Shown here in pieces: positions 1 to 8,215 of a stretch of DNA of 64,000 nucleotides (the first letter of the stretch is position 1; each line of letters starts with the position of its first letter). Both the position numbers and the translations under genes were made by a program. The notes beneath the pieces were generated by a model that did no database searches, was not told the origin of the DNA, and was given only the letters and a program-made list of their open reading frames with translations. This DNA comes from Bradyrhizobium vignae (GTDB lineage Bacteria > Pseudomonadota > Alphaproteobacteria > Rhizobiales > Xanthobacteraceae), in contig NZ_RDQF01000017.1 in the NCBI RefSeq assembly GCF_004114425.1, positions 1-64,000 of the forward strand, given 5' to 3'.

Positions 1-78
1 AAGCTGCGCAGCCCCGCCGAGCTGCGTAACCACTCTCGTCCAGTCCTCGTTCAGAAGCGATTCGTCTGCCATCCCGCC

Positions 79-100
79 TTGGAATCACGTGTGATTCCAA
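79..100. repeat. 22-bp palindrome with two GANTC sites
   Basis: Perfect inverted repeat: arm TTGGAATCAC, two-base spacer GT, arm GTGATTCCAA. Each arm holds a GANTC sequence (GAATC and GATTC), which is the target of the alphaproteobacterial methyltransferase CcrM. It lies just left of the first open frame, so it could be an operator or a methylation-sensitive promoter element. The symmetry is seen directly; the role is inference. Confidence 0.6.
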
Positions 101-240
101 CACTCAAGAACAAACTTAACGCCTATGCGGCCTTCCCTGCGAGGGTGGAGCGACGAAGCAAAAGCTCGGGCGAAATCAGCCGCGAGAATGGGAGGGCATG
201 TCTGCGATTCAAACGTGGATCGGGGAGCAGAGCAGCGCCG

Positions 241-675
241 ATGCCTCTTGCTCCGTCATTGCGGGCGCCCGCCTCATCCCTGGACCGGATCGAGCGGGTG
301 AGTTCGTCCTCGACGGCGAAGCTCGACAAGCTCGCTCAGGTGCAGGCCCAGGCTCCCGCGCCGGCAATCGTGCAATCGCAGCCGGTGCCACAGCAAGGGC
401 CGATGATGGCCTCGGTCACAGCGCCTGAATTCACGGGATCGGTGCCTGCGCCCGAGCGTGCGCCTGCGCCGCGGAAGACGATCAAGGGCTGGTCGGTCCG
501 CCAAGCCTATGAGGGGATTGCGATCCTGCAAGGCCCGAACGGCGTCATCGAGGCGGTGCTCGGACAACAGGTGCCCGGTCTTGGCCGCATCGAAGAGATC
601 AGGAACGAGAACGGACGCCTGGTGGTGGAAGCCGGCGGCGGCGTCATCTATTCGTCGCGCAAGGCAACGCCTTGA
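241..675 (+). CDS. Hypothetical protein, C-terminal rhizobial family domain, possibly truncated
   Basis: The open frame can be read from about position 79, but the first stretch starts inside a palindrome and looks non-coding, so I start at the ATG at 241. The product is then 144 aa. A proline/alanine/glutamine-rich linker is followed by a C-terminal domain of about 50 residues (GWSVRQAYEGIAILQG, then GVIEAVLGQQVPGLGRIEEI). That pattern resembles a common rhizobial hypothetical family, which normally has an N-terminal membrane helix before the linker. No membrane helix is visible here, and no clear ribosome binding site precedes 241. The gene may be a 5'-degraded remnant, or its true 5' part may lie in another frame or left of the window. 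It converges with the MarR gene. Function unknown. Confidence 0.45.
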   Translation: MPLAPSLRAPASSLDRIERVSSSSTAKLDKLAQVQAQAPAPAIVQSQPVPQQGPMMASVTAPEFTGSVPAPERAPAPRKTIKGWSVRQAYEGIAILQGPNGVIEAVLGQQVPGLGRIEEIRNENGRLVVEAGGGVIYSSRKATP

Positions 676-687
676 TCGAACCGCCTC

Positions 688-1266
688 CTATTGGCGGTGA
701 TGCTCGAAGCTGGTGCATAGCAGCTCGACCTCCGCCTCCGCGATCGGCGCGCGAAACAGGCGGCAGCTGAACTCGACGGTCGTCTTGCCGTCCGTGCTGG
801 TGCGATCTTCCCGCAAGAAGATGCACCGCTTGCAGATGTCCGTGTGGTGCCGCTGCTCGGCAGCATCCGAGTGGTCCAGCACGTGCCGGAACGTGTCGCG
901 GAAGCGGATCTTGACCTCGTCGTCGAGAACGGCAATCGCCTCGACGAGAACGTTCACGGGGTCGCGCACCAGGAACTTCTTGCCCTGCTGCGTCACGCTC
1001 AACATCACCGACCGCTTGTCCGTGGCCGAGCGCTTTCGTTCGAGATAACCGAGCCGCTCGAGCTCGCCGATGATGAACGAGGCGGTACCGCGCGTGGTGC
1101 CGACGTAGCTCGCCAGCGCCGACGGCGTTCGGGAAAACCGGTTGGCGCGGGAGAGGAACCGCAGCGCCATCCATTCGCGGTCCCGCAAACCGTGCTTGGT
1201 GCCTTCGAACCATAGGATTCGCGCGGCCTGCTCCAACAGTTCAATCGATTCACGAGCCAAATTCAT
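688..1266 (-). CDS. MarR-family transcriptional regulator with C-terminal Cys cluster
   Basis: 192 aa. Residues 30-105 form a winged helix-turn-helix: the segment RTPSALASYVGTTRGTASF is the recognition region and LERKRSATDKRSVMLSVT is the wing, as in MarR regulators. MarR proteins usually bind palindromes near their own promoter and release DNA on binding a ligand or on oxidation. The C-terminal extension is unusual: His140, His141, Cys145, Cys148, Cys168 and Cys184 could bind a metal or form redox disulfides. The gene is isolated, converging with the hypothetical gene on its left. To its right lies a long gap that contains a TCAATTGA palindrome near 1295. The family call is firm; ligand and targets are unknown. 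Confidence 0.85.
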   Translation of the reverse strand: MNLARESIELLEQAARILWFEGTKHGLRDREWMALRFLSRANRFSRTPSALASYVGTTRGTASFIIGELERLGYLERKRSATDKRSVMLSVTQQGKKFLVRDPVNVLVEAIAVLDDEVKIRFRDTFRHVLDHSDAAEQRHHTDICKRCIFLREDRTSTDGKTTVEFSCRLFRAPIAEAEVELLCTSFEHHRQ

Positions 1267-1950
1267 TTCAGTTCCAGGTCGGATAGACGTTTGTTCAATT
1301 GAGCCTTGGGCAGCGCAATCTGAGTGGACGGGAATGAAACCCGGGCGCTCTTTCGTCCGTTGCCGGGCGGCCGATCACGCGTCGGGGCGGAAGCCTCTCC
1401 GTTTCCGGCGATGGAACTTCCGGCCGTGGAACTAGGGCGTCACAAAGAAAATTCGAGTAAATCGCGCGACGCAGATTTTCCGAAAACTTCAATCAAATAA
1501 CGACGGTTCGCACGAGAATTGGCGACGATCTGCGATGCATGAGCAACATGACTTGTCAGCGTCGTCATCACGATTGCCATTTGTTGCGGCTGTGCCTGTC
1601 GAGTGAACGAACAACAGCATTCACTGCGACGTCCGACGATCGGGCCCACAGGGAAGAACCGCATTTTTCGGTTAACGGATGTTGCGATGCAATGCAGCTA
1701 GACGGTTAAATCCGGCACACGCCCTATCCAGGGAACGTCGAAGTGTCGTTGGGAATCCAATGCGGTTCAGCGCTCAACCGTGTCGCATCGGCAGCCACTC
1801 TCGGCAACATCCTCAAAATTCGACGATCGCCGGCCCTCGTGGCTTGGCGTGAAAGCGAGCGTGCTCGCAGGCTGGTGACTTGCGTTCCGCCGGCAATTAT
1901 CGGCGAATGCGTCGCCCCGGGGGATGCCAATCAGCAGGAAGGAATGGCCA
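1267..1950. other. Long intergenic region (684 bp)
   Basis: Gap between the divergent MarR and dienelactone hydrolase genes. It is visibly richer in A/T between about 1440 and 1740 than the flanking genes. It should hold both promoters. A TCAATTGA palindrome near 1295, about 30 bases upstream of the MarR start, is a possible autoregulatory site. A doubtful small minus-strand frame at 1440-1664 is listed separately. I see no RNA gene or mobile element. Confidence 0.5.
1440..1664 (-). CDS. Doubtful small hypothetical protein
   Basis: A 74-codon minus-strand frame in the A/T-richer gap. Its second half, from MTTLTSHVAHASQIV to the end (NRRYLIEVFGKSASRDLLE), looks like a short helical protein, whereas the first 28 residues look like chance translation. 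Starts at 1580 or 1568 would give proteins of about 46 or 42 aa. No convincing ribosome binding site precedes any of the possible starts. I do not recognise a family. It could equally be chance coding potential. Confidence 0.2.
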   Translation of the reverse strand: MRFFPVGPIVGRRSECCCSFTRQAQPQQMAIVMTTLTSHVAHASQIVANSRANRRYLIEVFGKSASRDLLEFSL

Positions 1951-2838
1951 ATGAGCTTCGAAACCACCATGACGTCCGACGTCGTCGGCCTGACCAAAAG
2001 TGCTCCGGTCTCGCGCCGTGGATTCATGAGTGCCACCGCGGCCGTGGCGGCAGGCTATACGCTTGCGGCCGGGCCGGTCCGCGCCGAGGTGGTCACGACC
2101 GACACCAAGGGTCTCGAGGCCGGCGATGCCAAGATCAAGGTCGGCTCCGAAGAGATGCCCGCCTATTTCGCCCGCCCGGCCGGCAACACCAAGGCGCCGG
2201 TGATCATCGTGGCGATGGAGATCTTCGGCCTGCACGAATACATCAAGGACGTGACGCGACGCCTCGCCAAGCTCGGCGCGTTGGCGGTCGCACCCGACTA
2301 TTATTTCCGCAAGGGCGTCGACCTGACCAAGATCGCGGACGTCAAGGACCTGCTGCCGGTGGTGAATGCGAAGCCGGATGCCGAGCTGTTGTCGGATCTC
2401 GATGCGTCGGTGGCGTGGGCGGGATCGCAAGGCGGTGACGCCACCCGGCTCGGCATCATCGGCTTCTGCCGGGGCGGCCGCACGGTTTGGGAGTACGCCG
2501 CCCACAGCGGCGCTCTCAAGGCGGGCGCTGCCTTTTATGGAACGTTGGTCGATCCCGCCAATCCGCTGTGGCCGAAGAGTCCGATGCAGCTCGCGCCCGA
2601 GATGAAGGCGCCGGTCCTCGGCCTCTACGGCGGTGCTGATACCGGCATTCCCGTTGCCCAGGTCGAGCAGATGAAGGCAGCGCTCGAGCAGAACAAGAAG
2701 ACAGCCGAGTTCAAGATCTACCCCGATGCACCGCACGGCTTCCATGCCGACTATCGCGGTAGCTACCGCAAGGACGCCGCGGAAGACGCCTGGAAGCGGG
2801 CCGAGGCCTGGTTCAAGAAGTACGGCGTGTTGAGCTGA
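1951..2838 (+). CDS. Tat-exported dienelactone hydrolase family protein
   Basis: 295 aa, alpha/beta hydrolase of the dienelactone hydrolase family, which opens lactone or ester bonds. The start at 1951 follows AGGAAGGA; an ATG at 1924 lacks such a site. Residues 21-45 (SRRGFMSATA and a hydrophobic stretch ending VRAE) form a twin-arginine signal, so the enzyme is folded before export to the periplasm. The Cys-Asp-His triad is visible: Cys173 in GFCRGG, Asp230 in GGAD, His262 in PHGFH. Such exported paralogues are common in rhizobia, and their natural substrate is usually unknown. The gene is monocistronic and followed by an intrinsic terminator. Confidence 0.88.
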   Translation: MSFETTMTSDVVGLTKSAPVSRRGFMSATAAVAAGYTLAAGPVRAEVVTTDTKGLEAGDAKIKVGSEEMPAYFARPAGNTKAPVIIVAMEIFGLHEYIKDVTRRLAKLGALAVAPDYYFRKGVDLTKIADVKDLLPVVNAKPDAELLSDLDASVAWAGSQGGDATRLGIIGFCRGGRTVWEYAAHSGALKAGAAFYGTLVDPANPLWPKSPMQLAPEMKAPVLGLYGGADTGIPVAQVEQMKAALEQNKKTAEFKIYPDAPHGFHADYRGSYRKDAAEDAWKRAEAWFKKYGVLS

Positions 2839-2852
2839 CGTCGGGCCCAAAC

Positions 2853-2883
2853 AAAAGGGCGGCCGATCGGTCGCCCTTTTCAT
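2853..2883 (+). terminator. Rho-independent terminator of the dienelactone hydrolase gene
   Basis: Stem AAAAGGGCG (2853-2861) pairs with CGCCCTTTT (2872-2880) around a 10-base loop. It starts about 15 bases after the stop codon, and the descending arm ends in a T run. It may work in both directions, because the A run on the left also serves the convergent minus-strand gene. Confidence 0.85.
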
Positions 2884-2898
2884 GTCAGCGCACAGGCT

Positions 2899-4167
2899 TC
2901 ACTTGGTCATCGCGCCATAGACGATGTCCTGAACCTGCTCGCGATAATATTTCCTGAGCTCGCCGGGCGCGGCCGTCCCCACCACCACGACGAGACGCTC
3001 CTTGGGATCGCAGAAGAATTGCGTTCCATAAGCGCCGTTCCAGGTGAACTCGCCGGGATTGCCGGGGACCGACGACAGGCCCTCGCTGGTCCGGACCGCC
3101 ACCGAAAGGCCGAAGCCGAAGCCACCGCGATGCGGCTCGATATTGGCCACATTGTTCTTGATCTCGGGGCCGAGATGGTTGGCCGTCATGTGATGCACGG
3201 TCTTCGGGGAGAGGATGCGCTGCCCGTCGAGCTCGCCGCCGTTGAGCAGCATCTGCCCGAAGCGGATGTAATCGCCGACCGTCGCGAACGAGCAGGCGCC
3301 GCCACAATCGAACTTGGTTGGGGTGTCCAAGAGCTTGATGGCCTGCGGCTTGCCCGTCAGCGGATCGTTCGCGAATGGGCGGGCGAGGCGCGAACGCTGC
3401 GCGTCGATCGGGTGGAAGGTCGCATCCTTCATGCCGAGCGGCTGCCAGACATTGGCGGCGAGATAGTCGCCGAGCTTCTGCTCGCTGACCTTCTCGACGA
3501 CCGCGCCGAGCACGTCGATCGAAAAGCCGTATTCGAACTCGGTCGAGGGCTGGTGCGCCAGCGGCAGTTTTGTAATGCGGTCGATGAAGGCCTGGGTGTC
3601 GCCTTCGATCGCGGGCGCGATGCCATCAGGATACTGCCGTGCGACCGGGCTCGATGAGTCCGGCCGGCCGCCATACATCAGGCCCGACGTATGCCGGTAG
3701 AGATCGTGGATGAAGATCGGCGAGGCCTGCGGCTCGAGCTTGAGCGAGCCGTCGCCCTGGGGCACGCCGACCTTCATGTCGGCAAAGCCGGGGTAATAAT
3801 CAGACAGCTTGGCCTGGAGCGGCAGCCGGCCCTGCTCCATCAGCATCAGGCCGGCGACCGCTGCCATCGGCTTGGTCATCGAGGCCAGCGCGAAGATCGC
3901 ATCGACCGGCATCGGCGTGCCCTTGTCCGGATCGAGCACGCCATAGGCCTTGTAGTGCACGAGCTTGCCGTCACGCGCGATCGCAACGACCGCGCCGGGG
4001 ACGCGCTTGGCGGCGATCTCGCGTGCGAAGAAGCTGTCGAGCCGCGCAAGGCCTTGTTTTGAAAATCCAACATCGTCGGGACTGGCTTCGGGCAGCGGCG
4101 CGGCCCGCGCTGCGCTGAGCGTGACGACGGCAACCGTCGCCGCGATCATGGCGATCGTCTTGTTCAT
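2899..4167 (-). CDS. Exported serine hydrolase, class C beta-lactamase fold
   Basis: 422 aa. Residues 1-22 are a Sec-type signal peptide ending SAARA, so the protein is periplasmic or secreted. The rest is a beta-lactamase/transpeptidase-like fold. The nucleophile motif SMTK is at 96-99, and Tyr213 (FEYGFSIDVLG) fits the second motif in the form seen in family VIII esterases. True class C beta-lactamases have Y-x-N; here the third residue is Phe, so esterase or peptidase activity is more likely than antibiotic hydrolysis. The gene is alone and converges with the dienelactone hydrolase gene. The minus-strand upstream region (4168-4289) has a GGGAGGATGCA ribosome site. Confidence 0.85.
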   Translation of the reverse strand: MNKTIAMIAATVAVVTLSAARAAPLPEASPDDVGFSKQGLARLDSFFAREIAAKRVPGAVVAIARDGKLVHYKAYGVLDPDKGTPMPVDAIFALASMTKPMAAVAGLMLMEQGRLPLQAKLSDYYPGFADMKVGVPQGDGSLKLEPQASPIFIHDLYRHTSGLMYGGRPDSSSPVARQYPDGIAPAIEGDTQAFIDRITKLPLAHQPSTEFEYGFSIDVLGAVVEKVSEQKLGDYLAANVWQPLGMKDATFHPIDAQRSRLARPFANDPLTGKPQAIKLLDTPTKFDCGGACSFATVGDYIRFGQMLLNGGELDGQRILSPKTVHHMTANHLGPEIKNNVANIEPHRGGFGFGLSVAVRTSEGLSSVPGNPGEFTWNGAYGTQFFCDPKERLVVVVGTAAPGELRKYYREQVQDIVYGAMTK

Positions 4168-4289
4168 TGCATCCTCCCAAGGGACGAGCTCGTTGTTCGG
4201 TGGCTCGCTCGATGCCTAGATCACGACCGCGCTGGGATGAAGTCAAGCGCGGGCGAGGCATGGCTGGAAAGCGTGGGAGCGCAGGAGCC

Positions 4290-5138
4290 TTATCGCCCTT
4301 CGCCTGCGCGCCATAGTGCGTCGAGGCCGTGTCGATAGGTGGGGCAGGCCAGCGTGACGCCGAGCTCGCGCTTCAATTTCGCATTGGAGACACGTGCGCT
4401 GCTGGCATAGAAGCTGCGGGCTATTGCCGACATCTCGGCCGTCGTGAACGCTTCTTCAGGCGGCGGCGCCACCCCCATCAGCTTCGCCGCATAGGCGATC
4501 ACGTCCTGTGGCGGCGCGGGCTCGTCGTCGCAGACGTTCCAAATGCCGCCGCCCTGGTGATGAACAGCGGCCATGATCGCGCTCGCGATGTCATCGACAT
4601 GGATCCGGTTGAAGACCTGTCCCGGCTTGATGATGCGCCTTGCCGTTCCCGCGCGCAGCGTTACCAGCGCATTGCGGACCGGGCCGTAGATGCCCGCAAG
4701 CCGCAGGATCACGGCATCGCCGCGCGCCGCGTCCATCCAGGCCTGCTCCGCAGCAACCCGCATGCGCGTGCGGTCGAGGGTTGCCTGCGGCGGCGTGCTC
4801 TCGTCGACCCATCCACCGCCGTGATCGCCGTACACCCCGATGGTGGAGAGATAAACGACCTTGCAGCGGCTCCCCTGGAACACGCCGCCGAACGCCGCGA
4901 TCGCGGGATCTCCGCCGTTGCGGGGCGGGATTGACACCAGCAGGACATCGGCATCGCGAAGCTGTTGAACCGTCTCGCGCGACGGAGGGCGGCCGGAAAA
5001 CGGATGCACCTCGAGGCCGGCGAGATCGTTCCGCTGCGCGGGATCGCGCACGGTGCCGGCGATGTGCGAGAAGCCGTCGCCGTATTTGCCGACGAAGTGC
5101 CGGGCGCTGTAGCCGAGGCCAAGGATGAAGAGCCGCAT
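4290..5138 (-). CDS. NAD(P)-dependent epimerase/dehydratase-like SDR
   Basis: 282 aa. The start at 5138 is preceded by GGGAGACGC; longer frames upstream have no ribosome site. The N-terminus MRLFILGLGYSARHF is a Rossmann nucleotide-binding turn, and later segments (VVYLSTIGVYGD, VILRLAGIYGPVRN, FNRIHVDDIASAI, GIWNVCDDEP) are typical of extended short-chain dehydrogenases such as the YeeZ-type sugar-nucleotide epimerase group. The Tyr of the active site is probably in GVYGD. The substrate cannot be read from the sequence. The gene stands alone between the exported serine hydrolase and the divergent HAD gene. Confidence 0.82.
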   Translation of the reverse strand: MRLFILGLGYSARHFVGKYGDGFSHIAGTVRDPAQRNDLAGLEVHPFSGRPPSRETVQQLRDADVLLVSIPPRNGGDPAIAAFGGVFQGSRCKVVYLSTIGVYGDHGGGWVDESTPPQATLDRTRMRVAAEQAWMDAARGDAVILRLAGIYGPVRNALVTLRAGTARRIIKPGQVFNRIHVDDIASAIMAAVHHQGGGIWNVCDDEPAPPQDVIAYAAKLMGVAPPPEEAFTTAEMSAIARSFYASSARVSNAKLKRELGVTLACPTYRHGLDALWRAGEGR

Positions 5139-5293
5139 GCGTCTCCCGTGCAGGTCGAAAGTTCCCGTTCGCGACGTCGCGCGTAGTTCGCTCATAAGAG
5201 ATTTTTGGGTCCGGCAAAAGATATTGCGATTTGTCTCGCCTGCCACTTCGCGGGATGGTCATCCGTCACAGGTAGGTCGGGAGGGAGGCGCAG

Positions 5294-6067
5294 TTGGCGA
5301 CCGGGTCGATCACGCAGAGAGAGGCGCCCGCGACAGTGCGATGCGACGCCAACGAGCTGATCCGCCGTGCGGCCGCACTAATCTTCGATGTCGACGGCAC
5401 CTTGGCAGAGACCGAGGAGCTGCATCGGCAGGCTTTCAACCACGCCTTCGCTCGCCACGGTCTCGACTGGCGGTGGGACCGCGCCGTCTACAAGGACCTG
5501 CTGCGGGTGACGGGCGGCAAGGAGCGCATGCGCGCCTACCACGCCAGGCTGGGGGCCGCTCCGCCATTGTCGGACATGGAGATTGCAGAGCTCCACCGCA
5601 TCAAGACCGCGCATTATGCCGAGCTGGTCGAGGCCGGCTGCTGCCCCTTACGGACGGGCGTGGCGGACCTGCTCGCTGCGGCGAGGGCGCGGGGCCAGCG
5701 GCTTGCGATCGCGACCACCACCTCGCACGGCAACATCGACGCGCTGCTCTCGCGGGCGCTGGGCAAGCGCTGGGCCGCGGATTTCGAGGCGGTCGTCGCC
5801 GGCGATGATGTCAGCCACAAGAAGCCCGCGCCGGACGTCTATATCGAGATCCTGGCGCGGCTGAAGCTGGACGCCGCCGCGTGCGTCGCAATCGAGGATT
5901 CCGCCAACGGGCTGATCGCGGCCTCGCGCGCCGGTATCCCGGTTCTGATCACGCGCAGCATGTTCTTCGGCGACGATGACTTCACCGCGGCGCGGGTCGT
6001 GCTGGATGATCTGTCGGACCTCGGGACCGCCAAACAAAAAACTGAAAAACAACCCCATGCACAGTAG
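5294..6067 (+). CDS. cbbY: CbbY-like HAD phosphatase
   Basis: 257 aa haloacid-dehalogenase superfamily phosphatase. The start is a TTG at 5294 directly after the strong site GGGAGGCG; no ATG lies near. The nucleophile motif is DVDGT (Asp32, Asp34). The following stretch (AETEELHRQAFNHAF, then TGGKERM) closely resembles CbbY of purple bacteria, which removes the 1-phosphate from xylulose-1,5-bisphosphate, an inhibitor of Rubisco. ATTTSHGN and KKPAPDVY fit motifs II and III. There is no Calvin-cycle gene beside it, so it could act on another phosphosugar. Confidence is high for the family and moderate for the name. Confidence 0.75.
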   Translation: MATGSITQREAPATVRCDANELIRRAAALIFDVDGTLAETEELHRQAFNHAFARHGLDWRWDRAVYKDLLRVTGGKERMRAYHARLGAAPPLSDMEIAELHRIKTAHYAELVEAGCCPLRTGVADLLAAARARGQRLAIATTTSHGNIDALLSRALGKRWAADFEAVVAGDDVSHKKPAPDVYIEILARLKLDAAACVAIEDSANGLIAASRAGIPVLITRSMFFGDDDFTAARVVLDDLSDLGTAKQKTEKQPHAQ

Positions 6068-6091
6068 ATCACGCTGGCGTGATCGCCACGC

Positions 6092-6499
6092 TCAGTGGAC
6101 GCGGTGACTCGTTCTATCGTCCTCAGCCTGCTCGACAATCTGCGCGATCGGGCTCGACTGATGGTGTACTAGGCGCCAGTCGTCGCCGACGCGGCGGAAA
6201 TGGTTGGCGGCGGCCAAGGCGGTGCCGTCGACGATCTCGATGCAGAGCACGCGGGCGCTGTCGCCGTCGATGATCGCCTGCGGCTCGGCGCAGACGATCT
6301 GCGGCCGGTGCGGGTTTTGCAGGATATCGCGCCAGCTTCCGATCACGGTGGCGCGCCCGATGATGGCCGGCCAGCCGGGATGGATGCAGGAGATGGAGTC
6401 GTCGTCCGCCCACATCCGTTCCATGCCGGCGAAGTCGCCCGTCGAGAACGCGGCGTAGAAGGCCGCGTTGGCGGCGATGACCTTGTTGTCCTTTCCCAT
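6092..6499 (-). CDS. NTF2-like / SnoaL-fold protein
   Basis: 135 aa. The start at 6499 gives MGKDNKVIAANAAFYAAFSTGD. The fold is recognisable from FYAAFSTGDFAGMERMWADDD, CIHPGWPAIIGRATVIGSW and the final VGDDWRLVHHQSSPI, a pattern of small NTF2-like (DUF4440/SnoaL) proteins common in rhizobia. These are cone-shaped domains that act as small enzymes or ligand-binding subunits; no catalytic role can be assigned here. It converges with the cbbY-like gene and sits downstream of the uxuB-like gene on the same strand, separated by 94 bases. Confidence 0.75.
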   Translation of the reverse strand: MGKDNKVIAANAAFYAAFSTGDFAGMERMWADDDSISCIHPGWPAIIGRATVIGSWRDILQNPHRPQIVCAEPQAIIDGDSARVLCIEIVDGTALAAANHFRRVGDDWRLVHHQSSPIAQIVEQAEDDRTSHRVH

Positions 6500-6593
6500 C
6501 GCTCTCGGGTGGGCCAATGACTGGCAAAAAGCAAGCGCGACTTCCGTCGATTTTGGCTGCAGTGCAGCATTCAAGATGCTGCCCGCTTCGTGG

Positions 6594-8069
6594 TCATGCC
6601 GAGACGTGCGTTGCCACGGCCTGCCGCGCGCCAACCGTGTAGAGACGGCCGAGCGCCGCGGTGACGGCCTCGCGCAGGGCGCCGAGCGGGCCGAACACCT
6701 TTGCGACACCAAGCAGCGCGGGCGCGAGCCGCTCGGCAACAGGTCCCGCCTCGCGCGCCAGCGCGGCGAACTCGCCGGCGAGTGGATCGCGCACGTCGAT
6801 CGATCGGCCCTGCTCGTCGAGGCCGGTGACGTAGCGCATCCAGCCGGCCACCGCGAGCGCATGCGTTGCGATCGGCAGGCCCCTCGCAAGGCGATCCTGC
6901 ATCGCGCCGAGCAGCCGTTGTGGCAGCTTTTGCGAGCCGTCCATTGCGATCTGCCAGGTGCGGTGATGCAGCGCCGGATTGGCGAAGCGCTTGAGTAGCG
7001 AGGCGCGATAGGCGGCGAGGTCGGTGCCCGCGGGCATCGTCAGCGTCACCGCGGCTTCTTCCATCACCTGCGCGGCAAGGCGCGCAAAATGCGGATCCTG
7101 CATGGTATCGGCGATGGTTTCGTAGCCCGAGAGATAGCCGAGATAGGCGAGCGCGGAATGGCTGGCGTTGAGCAGCCGCAGCTTCATCAACTCGAACGGC
7201 TTGACATCAGTGACGAGCTCGACGCCCGCTGCGGCAAGGTCCGGCCGGCCCGCCGTGAAGCGGTCCTCGACCACCCATTGTGTGAAGGGTTCGGTCATGA
7301 CCGGCCAGGCGTCGCGCATGCCGAGCGCCGATTCGACCGCATCGCGGTCGCGAACCGTCGTCTCCGGCACGATGCGGTCGACCATGGTCGAGGGGAAGGC
7401 GACCGCATCCGCGATCCACTTGCCGAGATCCTTTGAGCGCAGCGCAGCGAACTGCGTCACGATCCGCCGCACCGTATGGCCGTTGGCGGCGAGGTTATCG
7501 CAGCACAGCACGGTGAACGGCATGGCGCCTAGCGCCCGCCGGCGTGCCAGCGCGGCGACGATGAATCCGGGCGCCGAGCGCGGCGCATCGAAATTGTTGA
7601 GATCGTGCACGATGTCGGGATGCCGCTCGTCGAGGTCGCCGGTCTGCGGCGTGTGGCAATAGCCCTTCTCGGTGACCGTCAGCGACGCGATGCGCGTAGC
7701 GGGATTGGCCATCCGCTCCACCAGCGCGGCCGGCTTCTCGCGCGCGACGACGCTGTCGAGCAGGGCGCCGATGACGCGGTGCTCGGTGCCTTCGGCGGCG
7801 CGCACGGCAATTGTGTAGAGATGATCCTGCGGGGCGAGGGCGTCGCGCGTGTCCGGACTGCGCAGGCTGGCGCCGACGATACCCCAGGACGTGGCTCCGG
7901 CGGCAAGGCAGTCATCGATGACAACCGCTTGGTGCGCGCGATGAAACGCCCCGAGGCCGAGATGCACGATGCCAGGCGTGACGCGCGAACGATCATAGGC
8001 CGGGCGGCGGATGGCTGGCGGCAGCCGGTCGAGGTTGGCGCGGCCAAGACGCATCGAAGTCTGGCGCAT
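6594..8069 (-). CDS. uxuB: Mannitol dehydrogenase family oxidoreductase, probable fructuronate reductase
   Basis: 491 aa polyol-specific long-chain dehydrogenase. The start at 8069 follows GGGAGAG. The N-terminal NAD-binding turn is LGLGAFHRAHQA, and the catalytic triad motif KLRLLNASH has the Lys/Asn/His spacing known for this family. Members include mannitol 2-dehydrogenase and D-fructuronate reductase (UxuB, D-mannonate:NAD oxidoreductase). Because UxuA and a uronate-type GntR regulator lie in the same module, reduction of D-fructuronate to D-mannonate is the likelier role. It diverges from the GntR gene; the shared gap holds an operator-like palindrome cluster. Mannitol oxidation remains an alternative. 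Confidence 0.72.
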   Translation of the reverse strand: MRQTSMRLGRANLDRLPPAIRRPAYDRSRVTPGIVHLGLGAFHRAHQAVVIDDCLAAGATSWGIVGASLRSPDTRDALAPQDHLYTIAVRAAEGTEHRVIGALLDSVVAREKPAALVERMANPATRIASLTVTEKGYCHTPQTGDLDERHPDIVHDLNNFDAPRSAPGFIVAALARRRALGAMPFTVLCCDNLAANGHTVRRIVTQFAALRSKDLGKWIADAVAFPSTMVDRIVPETTVRDRDAVESALGMRDAWPVMTEPFTQWVVEDRFTAGRPDLAAAGVELVTDVKPFELMKLRLLNASHSALAYLGYLSGYETIADTMQDPHFARLAAQVMEEAAVTLTMPAGTDLAAYRASLLKRFANPALHHRTWQIAMDGSQKLPQRLLGAMQDRLARGLPIATHALAVAGWMRYVTGLDEQGRSIDVRDPLAGEFAALAREAGPVAERLAPALLGVAKVFGPLGALREAVTAALGRLYTVGARQAVATHVSA

Positions 8070-8134
8070 GGTCGTCTCTCCCTGTGTTTGGCCGCTGCTT
8101 GACATGGCGCCCGTACCAGGTCAATGCTCCGGTC

Positions 8135-8163
8135 AATTGGTAAGACCAATTTTCCAAAATTGG
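8135..8163. promoter_or_regulatory. Overlapping operator palindromes for the GntR regulator
   Basis: In the 146-bp gap between the uxuB-like gene and the GntR gene. First palindrome: AATTGGT, spacer AAG, ACCAATT (8135-8151). Second, overlapping: CCAATTTT, spacer CC, AAAATTGG (8146-8163). The TTGGT...ACCAA core matches what is known of UxuR/ExuR/FadR-type GntR operators. The site is placed to control both divergent genes. The match is seen; binding is inferred. Confidence 0.7.
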
Positions 8164-8215
8164 CGGGCCGCGGGGGCGACGGCTGCCTCGCGCGGACCCT
8201 TTCGGGAGGACCAGC

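Noticed and set aside
123..567. Minus-strand frames opposite the first hypothetical gene
   Set aside because: They mirror the GC-rich plus-strand frame, show Arg-rich low-complexity composition and have no ribosome site.
1743..2438. Long plus-strand frame overlapping the dienelactone hydrolase gene
   Set aside because: It reads Arg/Gly-rich out-of-frame sequence; the hydrolase frame has the catalytic triad and signal.
2885..4062. Frames on both strands within the serine hydrolase gene
   Set aside because: Shadow frames; the signal peptide and SMTK motif lie in the 422-residue frame.
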